Shown piece by piece: positions 47,836 to 56,425 of a stretch of DNA of 64,000 nucleotides. The notes beneath the pieces are model-generated. The model was not told where the DNA came from. It saw nothing but the letters and a program-made list of their open reading frames with translations, and made no database searches. The stretch is from positions 1 through 64,000 of the forward strand of contig NZ_JASMWN010000021.1 of the NCBI RefSeq assembly GCF_032595355.1, written 5' to 3'. The stretch is from Sedimentitalea todarodis (GTDB lineage: Bacteria; Pseudomonadota; Alphaproteobacteria; Rhodobacterales; Rhodobacteraceae). Numbering within the stretch: position 1 is the first letter of the stretch; every line of letters starts with the position of its first letter. A program made the position numbers and the translations under genes.

Positions 47836-48645
47836 TCAGTCCTCGGCGCCGGAGAAATCAAAGAAGGAGCGTGTGCGGGCCTGCTCGGCCGCGAAATCAA
47901 TGCCGTTTTGACCTTGCGCCAAGCCTTGGGCGGCATTCAGGCGCCACATCTGGCCCAGCATGTAATTCGTCTCCGCGGCCATACGCGTGTTGAGATCGAT
48001 CGATTCCTTGAGCGTTTCCTGTTCGCCAATCGCTTCCACCAGCCCATCGATACGCTCGATGCTCTGGGCGGCTTCCTCGTAGGAAATTTGGGCTTGCCCG
48101 ATAACCATGGCATTGGCAGCCGCCAGATCGGCTATGGCAGCGCCTTGCGGGTTCCCGGCGTCGTTCAGCTCGGTGAGCTTTTCCGAGGTGAACCCCGCAC
48201 TGGCCATGGTCTCGCGCATGGCATCTGCGGCGCGGCGCTCACCCATGGTGACGTCGCCATCGAGCAGATCGTCCAGCAGGCTGTCAAAATCCCCGAGCGA
48301 CAGACTGTCCATGAAACCCGATAGATCGGTGATCTTCTGGGCACGGGCACGCAGGTCCTCCACATCGTTGTAGAGGGCTGCGATTTCATTCAGGCCGGTA
48401 ATTGAACCCAGGACGTCATCAAGAAGGCCCTGAATATCAGTGAGGCGCTCGATCTGGGTACGCAATTCCTCGATTTGCTGGAGCTGGTTTTCCGCATCGC
48501 GCAGCGCGGCCTGCAGCTGCTCGATATTCTGCGCGAGGTTCGATCCATCGATCACAGGCACACCCTGAGCGAAGGCTGGGGGCGGGTGTGCCGCCATGAG
48601 CGTGCCCGCGACAATAATTGCGGCAATGCGGGTGTCAGCCCTCAT
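47836..48645 (-). CDS. virB5: VirB5 minor pilin
   Basis: 269 residues. Signal peptide ending AFAQ, then GVPVIDGSNLAQNIEQLQAALRDAENQLQQIEELRTQ and three to four long helices, the VirB5/TrbJ outline. The mature N-terminus AQGVPVIDGSNLA is identical to that of the adjacent transglycosylase. Its start overlaps the end of that gene by 11 bases. VirB5 caps the pilus and helps recipient contact. Confidence 0.85.
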   Translation of the reverse strand: MRADTRIAAIIVAGTLMAAHPPPAFAQGVPVIDGSNLAQNIEQLQAALRDAENQLQQIEELRTQIERLTDIQGLLDDVLGSITGLNEIAALYNDVEDLRARAQKITDLSGFMDSLSLGDFDSLLDDLLDGDVTMGERRAADAMRETMASAGFTSEKLTELNDAGNPQGAAIADLAAANAMVIGQAQISYEEAAQSIERIDGLVEAIGEQETLKESIDLNTRMAAETNYMLGQMWRLNAAQGLAQGQNGIDFAAEQARTRSFFDFSGAED

Positions 48646-49753
48646 CGGAATACCTCCAGAAAGTGGATTGCTCCAGGTGATCGGCGGCCTCGGTCAAACC
48701 TTGTGCCGCTTCGACTTTCACGTGGGCCGCGCGCAGACGCAGCGTCAGCGCCATGAGCCGCGCCCGTTCAGCAAGCATATAGGTGGAGCGGTCCAGCGCC
48801 TCTTTTGCGTTATCGGGCGGATCTTCACGCAAAAGCGCCGCGATCCTCGTCATGGCCTGATCGATCTGGGTGCCCATGTAGGCGCCATAGCCGACCGAGG
48901 CATCCGCCCAGTTGCCCCAGGCGGCCGAGGCACCATCGAAGCCCGCCAGTGACCCCGTCATGTCGACGCCGGTGATGGTGCCAAGATAGTCGTTGTAATA
49001 GCCGTTGATGCGCCGGACGTAGGTCTGGGTTTCCTCGAAAGGAGGCACACCACCATATTCGAGAACACGGCCGGGGCCTGCATTATAGGCCGCCAGAGCG
49101 TGATCAATCCGACCGAAGCGGTTCAGTTGCGTGAGAATGTAGCGTGCGCCACCGTCCAGGTTTTCCCAAGGATCATACGGGTTCACACCGAGATCCGATG
49201 CTGTGCCCGGCATCAGCTGGCAAAAACCGCGCGCACCCACGTGGGAGACGGCTGCATTGTTGAAACGACTTTCCTGCTTGATCAGTGACTGAAACAAGAT
49301 ACGCCATGTCAGTGGCGTCAGACCGGCGGCCGCAACACCGGGATGACCCTCATAGCGCCGCGCCACCGTGATGATCATGCGCTCCACGTCGCTTGGCTCA
49401 CCGAAGAGGCGATCGGCATCAGGATGATCTTCCTGGGCTGGGTAAGTCTCTGCAGCGCTCGCCCAGCCAGGCCCACCAGCCTCGAACCCACTCAGGTCGG
49501 TGACACCGGTGGTCTCCGCAAGGAAACGCTCATAGGCTTCAAGCTGCTCTTGATAGATATCCGCTTGTTCCTCGCGGGCATCGCGCTTCTGGCCCTGCCG
49601 CAAGGCGTCGCGTGCGAGCTCTTCGACGCGAGACACAGCGCGGGCAAGGTTGGAGCCATCGATCACTGGCACGCCCTGCGCGGAGGCAAGCGAGCCAAGA
49701 CCCAAGGCCAACGGAATCGCCATTCTAGAAGCTCTGGAAATCACAATGCGCAT
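48635..49753 (-). CDS. virB1: VirB1-like lytic transglycosylase
   Basis: 372 residues. Signal peptide ending SLASAQ followed by GVPVIDGSNLARAVSRVEELA, then the SLT domain at about 155-260: LIKQESRFNNAAVSHVGARGFCQLMPGTA with catalytic Glu, and ALAAYNAGPGRV. A helical C-terminus resembles VirB5. It opens the cell wall for the channel. The start MRIVISRAS overlaps the small lipoprotein gene. The upstream TTG/GTG frame is rejected. Confidence 0.88.
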   Translation of the reverse strand: MRIVISRASRMAIPLALGLGSLASAQGVPVIDGSNLARAVSRVEELARDALRQGQKRDAREEQADIYQEQLEAYERFLAETTGVTDLSGFEAGGPGWASAAETYPAQEDHPDADRLFGEPSDVERMIITVARRYEGHPGVAAAGLTPLTWRILFQSLIKQESRFNNAAVSHVGARGFCQLMPGTASDLGVNPYDPWENLDGGARYILTQLNRFGRIDHALAAYNAGPGRVLEYGGVPPFEETQTYVRRINGYYNDYLGTITGVDMTGSLAGFDGASAAWGNWADASVGYGAYMGTQIDQAMTRIAALLREDPPDNAKEALDRSTYMLAERARLMALTLRLRAAHVKVEAAQGLTEAADHLEQSTFWRYSDEG

Positions 49754-49892
49754 TCCGTGAAACAAGGTCGGGAGCAGGGGCCGAGAACGCCATAACGGGC
49801 CGCTCAAAACAGGGCGATCGCACGCCTGTTGATGCACCTTCGCAAGCGCTCAGGACCGTCATGGCGACCAACAGAAAAAATCGTGCTTTCAC
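49725..49892 (-). CDS. Small lipoprotein, VirB7 candidate
   Basis: 55 residues from a GTG that overlaps the virB4 stop (GTGA). The signal ends in the lipobox VLSAC, with the Cys at residue 18. The mature peptide is 38 residues and contains two further Cys. Size, lipidation and place in the operon match VirB7, which stabilises VirB9 by a disulfide. Sequence identity to known VirB7 is not evident. Easily missed because of its size and GTG start. Confidence 0.6.
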   Translation of the reverse strand: MKARFFLLVAMTVLSACEGASTGVRSPCFERPVMAFSAPAPDLVSRNAHCDFQSF

Positions 49893-52258
49893 ATCATGTC
49901 CTTCCAGAATTCTTCTTTCTTGCGCCAATCAGCAGGCGCCTTTTCCTCGCCGGTCTTGCCGCCACCAAGAACAGTAACCAGACCGCCCAAGCCTGCGAGA
50001 TCGGTATTGACGAACACGCTGTCGGCGCCAGAACGGATCAATGCCAGCCGCAACCCGGCTGTCGGGCTGGAAAGAAAATCCGCCTCGCGCGCGTTCAGGC
50101 GCAGGATGCTGTAATCCTCCGGATTTGCCCGTGGATTGGGAAACAGGATCTGGGTTGCCACACTTTCCGCGATGATCTGGCCGACCGAACTTTGGTCCAG
50201 ATGGCCCGGTGTCTGGGTCAACATCATCACCACGCAGTTGCGCTTGCGCATGGTAACCAGCCAGTCATGGAGGCGCTTGACGAAGATATCGTCAGCCAAC
50301 ATCTTCCACGCCTCGTCGATCACAATGATTGTTGGTCTGCGATCCTCGATCACGCGCTCGATACGGCGGAAGAGATAGGCGAGCAGGGCGGAGCGTTCTG
50401 CGTCCTGGTCCAGAAGTTCGGTCATGTCGAGACCAAGGACATCCTCGCCAATGGCAATCGCCTGGGCACTGGGCCTTGAGAAAAGCCAACCGTACCGGCC
50501 GACTTCTGTCCATTCCCGCACGCGGGACACCAGGTCGCCATCATCATCGGTGGAGGCCACGAGACTTGCCAAACCGTCGAAGGTTCTGAGGCCCGGCTCC
50601 GCGGCGGCGATCTGACGAACCGCCTCGTTCAGTGCTGCGGTCTGGACCGTCTCAAATGGACGGTGACGGGCCAGAATGTCGCCGAGCCAATCTGTCAGCC
50701 AGGCGGCCCCCCGCGCATCGGTCTCCGTGGTCATCGGGTTAAAGCCGGTGGGCTGGCCCACCTTGATTTCGCTGTAGCTGCCACCCAAAGCGCGGATCGC
50801 CATCTCCAACCCCTGATCCTTGTCGAAAACGATGACTCGCGCACCCACTCTTCGGGCCTGTGCCATGAGAAAAGCCGTGCCGAGTGTCTTGCCGGACCCG
50901 GTGCGGCCCAGAACAAGGGTGTGCCCGACGCTTGGCTCATCGGTCCGGCGCCCCGCTTCGTGAAAGTTGAACCGGTAGAGGCTGGAGGTCACGGTCGGGA
51001 AGGCCGTGATCGTCTTGCCCCATGGGCTGGCCTCGGGTCCGCGCCCCGGCCTTGTCTTGTGAAACGCTGCAAGTTCCGCGAAATTGTGCGACGAAACGAT
51101 CCCGTCACGGATCCGGTAGGCCCAGTTTCCCGGCGCTTGCGCGAAATAGAGCGCCTTTGCGGCCCAGGATTCCCTTACCAGAACGGCACCGGTCTCTTGC
51201 CCCGCCCGCCAGATCTCGGAAGCTGCCTGTTCCAGTTCCTCGGCGCTGTCACAGAAGACCTGCACGGATGCATGGTGTGTCCCAAAGGTCGACCGGCCGG
51301 ATGCCACGGCGTCGGCGGCTTCGATCAATTGCTCTGTCAGGCTGACACCAGCATCGTCGGAGGCACCCCGCTGGCGAAAGGTGCGTTGAATGCGCTCAAC
51401 CATCTCATTGGCGCGCCGCGGCGTGAAAGAGTTGGTGATCGTGATGTCATAGGGCAGTTCCAACGCGTCAAGCATGGTTGGCCAGGTGCGACTGGGATAG
51501 GATTTTATCCCGAAAATCGCGCCGTATCGTGCGCTGTCGCCGCTTTCCAGCCGCATGGTTTTGCCTTGAAAGCTGACGTCGAAATTGCTCATCGTGTCAG
51601 CCAACAGTTGCCCGGGGGCCGCGATGATCTTGCCGTAGCTCTGTCCGTGTACCGCGGCCAACACTGCAAGCCAGTCCCCGCTCGAGACTGTCAGGCGCGC
51701 TGCGCCTGCGTCGGAATACATCGCCATGAGCAGCGTCATGGCCTCTTCTAGGGCAACAATTCGCGTATCGATGTCTTTCTGGAAATCGCGGCCCCCGCCT
51801 AGGGCACCCAGAACCTTCGAGAATGCCTGCGGCATCGACGGACGCATCAATACTGTCAGCATCAAGGTGCGGGCTTTCAGGTCACGTGCGCGCAGGCTTC
51901 TCTGCCACGCCGCGTCTACCGCATTTGCAAAAGGCATACCGTCAGGCGCAGCAAGGTCCGCGACATCCGGGCGTGATACCTTGCTGATGTGGAAACCGAA
52001 ACGCTCGCCCAACTGACTGACGATCCGGGCAAAGCCTTCACTGATCTCATCGATCCGGGTGTCATCGCTGGTGAAGCTGTCGATCCCGCCAAGCGTGACC
52101 GACGCCATCAGATCACCCTGCCGCGTCAGGATGACATTGTCTCGCACCGCAGCAATGTAAGGTAGGTGCCGCCCAAGACGCTCGGCTTTCAAGACCTTGT
52201 CCCCAAGTGCATCCCGAACAGCGTTGTTTGCAATCAACCCCCGAAACTCATGCGACAT
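49889..52258 (-). CDS. virB4: VirB4 ATPase
   Basis: 789 residues. CagE/VirB4 N-terminal part, then Walker A VLGRTGSGKTLGTAF near 432 and Walker B TIIVIDEAWKMLAD near 640, followed by KRNCVVMMLTQTP. The largest energy component, found in all such systems. The start MSHEFRGLIANN overlaps virB3 by 11 bases and is preferred to an in-frame ATG 10 codons upstream. Confidence 0.94.
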   Translation of the reverse strand: MSHEFRGLIANNAVRDALGDKVLKAERLGRHLPYIAAVRDNVILTRQGDLMASVTLGGIDSFTSDDTRIDEISEGFARIVSQLGERFGFHISKVSRPDVADLAAPDGMPFANAVDAAWQRSLRARDLKARTLMLTVLMRPSMPQAFSKVLGALGGGRDFQKDIDTRIVALEEAMTLLMAMYSDAGAARLTVSSGDWLAVLAAVHGQSYGKIIAAPGQLLADTMSNFDVSFQGKTMRLESGDSARYGAIFGIKSYPSRTWPTMLDALELPYDITITNSFTPRRANEMVERIQRTFRQRGASDDAGVSLTEQLIEAADAVASGRSTFGTHHASVQVFCDSAEELEQAASEIWRAGQETGAVLVRESWAAKALYFAQAPGNWAYRIRDGIVSSHNFAELAAFHKTRPGRGPEASPWGKTITAFPTVTSSLYRFNFHEAGRRTDEPSVGHTLVLGRTGSGKTLGTAFLMAQARRVGARVIVFDKDQGLEMAIRALGGSYSEIKVGQPTGFNPMTTETDARGAAWLTDWLGDILARHRPFETVQTAALNEAVRQIAAAEPGLRTFDGLASLVASTDDDGDLVSRVREWTEVGRYGWLFSRPSAQAIAIGEDVLGLDMTELLDQDAERSALLAYLFRRIERVIEDRRPTIIVIDEAWKMLADDIFVKRLHDWLVTMRKRNCVVMMLTQTPGHLDQSSVGQIIAESVATQILFPNPRANPEDYSILRLNAREADFLSSPTAGLRLALIRSGADSVFVNTDLAGLGGLVTVLGGGKTGEEKAPADWRKKEEFWKDMM

Positions 52259-52523
52259 AGAGATCGCCCCCATCGCGGGATCGCACACTCGTTCGCGGTG
52301 TGCGCGACATCACCACGTTCAAAATCTGGAACAGATGTGGATTGCGGTCTGCGACCAGCCAAAGCGGTGGGTAGCCCGCGAGGAAAACCAGCAGGAACCG
52401 CATGTCGTCAACCAGAATGAAAGGGATCACGGATGCGAAGACCAGCGCCACGAAATATCCGATCGGGAGACCGAATATCCGTGGCGGCTTGGTCAGCCCC
52501 AGAAAGAGTGGCGTGTCGCGCAT
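52248..52523 (-). CDS. virB3: VirB3 inner-membrane protein
   Basis: 91 residues, PLFLGLTKPPRIFGLPIGYFVALVF at the N-terminus, two close membrane segments (about 22-38 and 43-56) and NPHLFQI, the VirB3/AvhB3 pattern. Overlaps virB4. Confidence 0.88.
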   Translation of the reverse strand: MRDTPLFLGLTKPPRIFGLPIGYFVALVFASVIPFILVDDMRFLLVFLAGYPPLWLVADRNPHLFQILNVVMSRTPRTSVRSRDGGDLYVA

Positions 52524-52546
52524 GAAGGTCTCTGCGGCCGGTCAGA

Positions 52547-52831
52547 TCAAGGAGCCGCAAAGCCGTCGATGATGGTCTCGGCCGAAAAGATCAGCACCAC
52601 GCCGACAAACACGGCGACGAAGATCGGCCAGTTGAGACGCCCGAAAAACATCATGACACCGGACCCCACAAGAGCGAGCACGCCGAGGCCACGGCCGATC
52701 GGACCCGTCACCGCGTCGATGATGTTGTCGATCATGTCAGAGACCGGGCTAAGGTCTTGTGCGAGCGCCGGGGCGGCGGCCACTATCAGCAACGCGGCCA
52801 ATGCCGCCCGGGTATAGTCGATGCGTTTCAT
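52547..52831 (-). CDS. virB2: VirB2 major pilin
   Basis: 94 residues. Long signal peptide ending ALAQ, then two hydrophobic segments (GRGLGVLALVGSGVMMFFG and WPIFVAVFVGVVLIFSAETII), the VirB2/TrbC pilin plan. Its start overlaps the end of the transglycosylase by 4 bases (ATGA). Confidence 0.9.
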   Translation of the reverse strand: MKRIDYTRAALAALLIVAAAPALAQDLSPVSDMIDNIIDAVTGPIGRGLGVLALVGSGVMMFFGRLNWPIFVAVFVGVVLIFSAETIIDGFAAP

Positions 52832-53511
52832 ATCTGGTCTCCGATGGATTGGGCATAGACGGCCATGACCTTGCGGACATGGCCTTGGGTTTCGCGGTAG
52901 GGGGGAATCCCGCCATGGCGCGCCACGGCTTCGGGGCCGGCATTATAGGCTGCAAGCGCAAGCTGCGGCGTGCCGAAACGATCAAGTTGTGTCAGCAAGT
53001 AGCGGGCGGATCCATGCAGGTTTTGCTCAGGATCATGCGGATCGACGCCAAGCACGCGCGCAGTGTCCGGCATCAACTGCCCAAGCCCGATTGCGCCGAC
53101 ATGCGATCGCGCGCCTGGATCAAATGCGCTTTCAATAGCGATGTTCGCGCGAAAGAATGCGAGCCAATCGCGAGAGGACATCCCGGCTCTCCGCAGGGCC
53201 GGGTGGTCCACGTAAACCGACCCCACATCAAGGATCATAGTCTCGATCGAAGGGCGGCCCGATGGGACCCGAGGCGGAGACAGGCGTGGTGAATCGAGAG
53301 GGACGACCTCAGAGCGTGCGACACCGTCGCTTTGCTCGGGTTGGGGTCTTGCAAAGTCGAGAACGCTACTGGTCAGTCGACCAACACGGTCTGGAGCATC
53401 GAGATCGATAACGGATTGTGCATAAGTGGAAGGGCCTGAAAGCCCCCAGAGAACGAGGCTAGCCGCTGGTAGGATACCTTGTCGTCTCAAACTCCCACGT
53501 GCCTCTCTCAC
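52828..53511 (-). CDS. Second lytic transglycosylase
   Basis: 227 residues from a GTG. Signal-like N-terminus ending STYAQS; SLT domain with FRANIAIESAFDPGARSHVGAIGLGQLMPDTA (catalytic Glu in IAIES) and ALAAYNAGPEAV. Placed at the head of the virB operon, where virB1 usually stands. Together with the gene at 48635 the operon has two such enzymes. The N-terminus overlaps the upstream small gene by 53 bases, so the start may be later. Confidence 0.82.
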   Translation of the reverse strand: MREARGSLRRQGILPAASLVLWGLSGPSTYAQSVIDLDAPDRVGRLTSSVLDFARPQPEQSDGVARSEVVPLDSPRLSPPRVPSGRPSIETMILDVGSVYVDHPALRRAGMSSRDWLAFFRANIAIESAFDPGARSHVGAIGLGQLMPDTARVLGVDPHDPEQNLHGSARYLLTQLDRFGTPQLALAAYNAGPEAVARHGGIPPYRETQGHVRKVMAVYAQSIGDQI

Positions 53512-53800
53512 CTTCTCGGAGAGGGCAGCTGAATACCTTTGCGTCGAGCTCCAGGCAGAAGCTCATGAGCCCTGCTGCGGTCTTGAAGACGCGTGGTTTA
53601 AGATCCCGGTTGGTCACATAGACCGACCGGTGCACACCGCCTTGACCGTCATTGGAGCAGACGAAAACCGTCCAGCCACCCCTATGCGTGTTGCCGCCCT
53701 TTTCCGGGGCTTCAACGCATTCCACCTCGATCCATGCCCCACCCTCGATCGCCTCTTGCATGTGCGATGTTAGGATCACGGGGTATTTTGTTCCTGCCAT
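53459..53800 (-). CDS. Small hypothetical protein at the head of the virB operon
   Basis: 113 residues: MAGTKYPVILTSHMQEAIEGGAWIEVECVEAPEKGGNTHRGGW, later VYVTNRDLKPRVFKTAAGLMSFCLELD. No signal or membrane part. Possibly a DNA-binding or regulatory protein of the operon, but no family recognised. It is the first gene after the AT-rich divergent region. Confidence 0.6.
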   Translation of the reverse strand: MAGTKYPVILTSHMQEAIEGGAWIEVECVEAPEKGGNTHRGGWTVFVCSNDGQGGVHRSVYVTNRDLKPRVFKTAAGLMSFCLELDAKVFSCPLREGERGTWEFETTRYPTSG

Positions 53801-53916
53801 TTTGCCTCCGAAGGAAAGAATTTCCTACGGAAGTAACCTGCTTTTGCACCGCTTCAAACAGTGCATGTCACAAGATATGCGGCGACGTAGCGGAAAATCC
53901 TTTAGATGGTCAATAG

Positions 53917-53940
53917 ATATCTTTTGATTGATTAAGATAT
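53917..53940. promoter_or_regulatory. AT-rich inverted repeat in a divergent promoter region
   Basis: Arms ATATCTT (53917-53923) and AAGATAT (53934-53940) with 10 bases between, in the most AT-rich part of the window. It lies between the virB operon (minus) and the 53998 gene (plus) and could be the operator or H-NS target for both. Confidence 0.45.
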
Positions 53941-53997
53941 TTTTTCAGTGATAGGTCCGACACACGATTCGCCCCCAGATTGTCGGGAGACCACCAG

Positions 53998-54267
53998 ATG
54001 TCGCGGTTGCTGGCATGTAGCACATTCATCGCCCTAGCGATCCCAGCAACCGCCGAGACGCTGGCGATGGACTGCGTGTTGCCGTTGCGGCCGGAGCTGG
54101 CGGCCTCGCCTGCGCTCCTGAACGAGTACGGCGACGACATCAGAGCCGAGTTCAACACCTACTTCGATGAGGCACAAACCTATCTGAATTGCCTCGCCGC
54201 AGCATCAGCTTCCGCGCAGGCCGAAGTCCGTCTTGTGCTTGACGCTTACCAGGAGATGTTCCAATGA
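53998..54267 (+). CDS. Small exported hypothetical protein
   Basis: 89 residues. Signal peptide MSRLLACSTFIALAIPATA, mature part with two Cys (MDCVLPL, YLNCLAAA) and helices. The start is set at the ATG behind GGGAG. No family recognised. A T4SS-linked periplasmic protein by position. Confidence 0.6.
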   Translation: MSRLLACSTFIALAIPATAETLAMDCVLPLRPELAASPALLNEYGDDIRAEFNTYFDEAQTYLNCLAAASASAQAEVRLVLDAYQEMFQ

Positions 54268-54352
54268 AACGACGCGCAAAATATGTCAGCAATTATGACA
54301 CAATTAACATAAGTCTGATTATACGCCAACAGGTTAGCGGCGGCGCTCTGTC

Positions 54353-55006
54353 ATGAGGCGGCTTGTGTCAACTGCCGCGATCATCGCGATCGGGCTTACA
54401 CCGCTTGCTGCCAAACCTGCCACCGCACAAGGCTACCAGATCGATTGTGCGATCCTCCTGTGCCTCGCAGGCGGTTGGCCTGCGTCGGTTCCCTGCGCCC
54501 GTGCGCGCGCGGAGTTCATCCGCCGGATCACGCCCTGGCCAGTCGAACCACCGCTGCAGATCTGGCGTTGTCCAATGCGTGCTGAGTTCGAGGCGCCGAA
54601 CCCGGTTGAGCGCCTCTACAGGTTGGCGGGGTTCAATCCTGGTCAAGCAGTCTCCCTGCCCCGAGAGCGAGAAACGCTCCAGCTCGCCCAAGCTGTCGGG
54701 CGTGCCGCCGATATCGATGTGACGGACCCTGCTTTTGATTTCGTCCGCTCCATAGATGTCTTTCAGGTTACGGCACGTCAGAGGGAGGGCCGTGACGATT
54801 GCAACAGATATGCTTCTGTGCGGCGTGGCACGTATGATCAAGACGGCCAATTCCGGTGGCAAAACAGCTCGATAAGTGCCCTTCCTCCAGCCTTCCGAGG
54901 GGCCGAGCGATACGGCCAGAACTGCCCCGATATCTGGGTCCGTGCTGTGTTCGTCGATTGGGAGGATTTTGAGGGCGCCTATGGCTTCGAACAAGTCAAC
55001 TACTGA
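54353..55006 (+). CDS. Exported hypothetical protein with paired cysteines
   Basis: 217 residues. Signal peptide MRRLVSTAAIIAIGLTPLAAKPATAQ, then YQIDCAILLCLAGGWPASVPCARARAEFIRRITPWPVEP with three Cys, and later CNRYAS and QNCPDIWVRA. I recognise this beginning from plasmid transfer regions of Rhodobacterales, always without known function. Probably periplasmic and disulfide-bonded. Lies between virB and repC. Confidence 0.7.
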   Translation: MRRLVSTAAIIAIGLTPLAAKPATAQGYQIDCAILLCLAGGWPASVPCARARAEFIRRITPWPVEPPLQIWRCPMRAEFEAPNPVERLYRLAGFNPGQAVSLPRERETLQLAQAVGRAADIDVTDPAFDFVRSIDVFQVTARQREGRDDCNRYASVRRGTYDQDGQFRWQNSSISALPPAFRGAERYGQNCPDIWVRAVFVDWEDFEGAYGFEQVNY

Positions 55007-55156
55007 TCTCAAACAGTCACAGGCAAACGATAAAAAAGAAGAAACCCCCGCAAGGCGGCAACCAAGCGAGGGGCTCAAAGAACAACGGAATTGGCGTTCC
55101 GTCAGATCAAATCAAACTGTGATCTCGTTCTAGCAGTCCCGACAGTCAAGGCAATG

Positions 55157-55215
55157 AAAAAACGTGTCGCTCGCGGGGACACGGATGCCCTGTTGCAGCC
55201 TTGTTCCAATTCACA
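55157..55215 (-). ncRNA. Antisense ctRNA-like transcript in the repC leader
   Basis: On the minus strand a perfect stem CGTGTC/GACACG (55163-55183) is followed by six T (55162-55157), the best rho-independent terminator in the window. It points away from repC and lies 44 bases before its start. Plasmids of the repABC type carry exactly such a small counter-transcript between repB and repC. The 5' end is uncertain; promoter boxes near 55215-55245 are weak. Confidence 0.5.
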
Positions 55216-55226
55216 AGGACTAGACA

Positions 55227-56384
55227 GTGAACGTGATCCAAACCCATCTCACCCTGCCGGAAGGCTGGACCAAAGGTGCTGTCATGGCGCTAATTTCAGA
55301 GGTTGCCCCGCATATAGGCCTGCGCCCGGCGCGCTTGGCAGTTCTGAACTACATCATCGGGCGCACCCGCGCATCCGACTGGACCTCTCCCCATCGTGAA
55401 CCGGTGTTTTTTGGCGCGCAAGATCTCGCAGCGGTCGAACTTGGCAAGACGTCGCGCCAGTTGCGAACGGATGAGGCCGCGCTGGCCAAGCTTGGGCTGA
55501 TCGTGAAACGTGTCGCGGCGAATGGGGCCCGCTATGGTCGCGCTGGCCTAGGCTTGATACTGACTCCGCTGATCGCGCGACTGGAAGAGTTCATAGCCCT
55601 TCGCGATCGGCTCCGTGCGGAACGGAGGCATTTGCGCGCTTTGAAGGATCTTCGGTCCCTTCGTTTGCGTCACATGAAACGGTGCATCGCCGCCCTGCCC
55701 TCCTCGGCTATCAAAGATCCTGAGATCGTCAAGATTCTCGCCAGTTTCGATAAATGGCCACGCAGCGATGCTTTAAGCCGTCTCGGTCTGGAGCGGCTCA
55801 ACGCCCATTTGAAGGCCAGTTCCGATCTGTGCAGCAGCCTTGATGACTGGCTTGAAAAACGTGGGCTTTCTTCCGACCAGCCAGCGGAAAACTTCCGGCC
55901 CTTTACACAAAACACCAGAGAAGAAACTCAAACTGTAAAGACGCCGCCCGCTGTGGATAACTCTGAAAGACACGCGGAAATCGCACAGAGTGAATCGCCA
56001 TCATCAATTCCCTGCCCCGCGCCACCCGCTCTGACGCCAGAGAATCTATATCGCATTGCCGGCGACGGCTTGCGCATGATGCTTGACGCGAGCAGAGATC
56101 AAAACCGACCTCTCAAAGAGCGCGACATCATCGAGGCGGCCTGGGCGTTGCTGCCGATGCTCGACATCCATACTTCAGTTTGGCACGAGGGCCAGAGCAC
56201 CTTGGGCGACCACGGGTTGGCTTTCTGCCTACTATTGGTTGATGCGCAGCGAGATCACCCGAGTTACCCTGTTCGCAATCCTGGCGGTTTGATGCGCGAA
56301 CTGATCCGTCGAGCCAAGGCAGGAAGGCTGGACTTTGATGCAAGCGTTGCGGCTCTGCAAAAACGGCGCAATGGGGTGAGGTAG
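55227..56384 (+). CDS. repC: RepC replication initiator (repABC type)
   Basis: 385 residues from a GTG behind AAGGA. N-terminal winged-helix part: LPEGWTKGAVMALISEVAPHIGLRPARLAVLNYIIG, then SRQLRTDEAALAKLGLI and GARYGRAGLGLILTPLI. The C-terminus ends with the typical SYPVRNPGGLMRELIRRAKAG. RepC binds an origin inside its own gene. repA and repB, normally directly upstream, are absent; two exported proteins stand there. Either they lie elsewhere or this is a stand-alone repC. Confidence 0.9.
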   Translation: MNVIQTHLTLPEGWTKGAVMALISEVAPHIGLRPARLAVLNYIIGRTRASDWTSPHREPVFFGAQDLAAVELGKTSRQLRTDEAALAKLGLIVKRVAANGARYGRAGLGLILTPLIARLEEFIALRDRLRAERRHLRALKDLRSLRLRHMKRCIAALPSSAIKDPEIVKILASFDKWPRSDALSRLGLERLNAHLKASSDLCSSLDDWLEKRGLSSDQPAENFRPFTQNTREETQTVKTPPAVDNSERHAEIAQSESPSSIPCPAPPALTPENLYRIAGDGLRMMLDASRDQNRPLKERDIIEAAWALLPMLDIHTSVWHEGQSTLGDHGLAFCLLLVDAQRDHPSYPVRNPGGLMRELIRRAKAGRLDFDASVAALQKRRNGVR

Positions 56385-56425
56385 AGTTTCCAACCCGCAA
56401 CTGAACTTGCCCAAAAACGCGCTGA

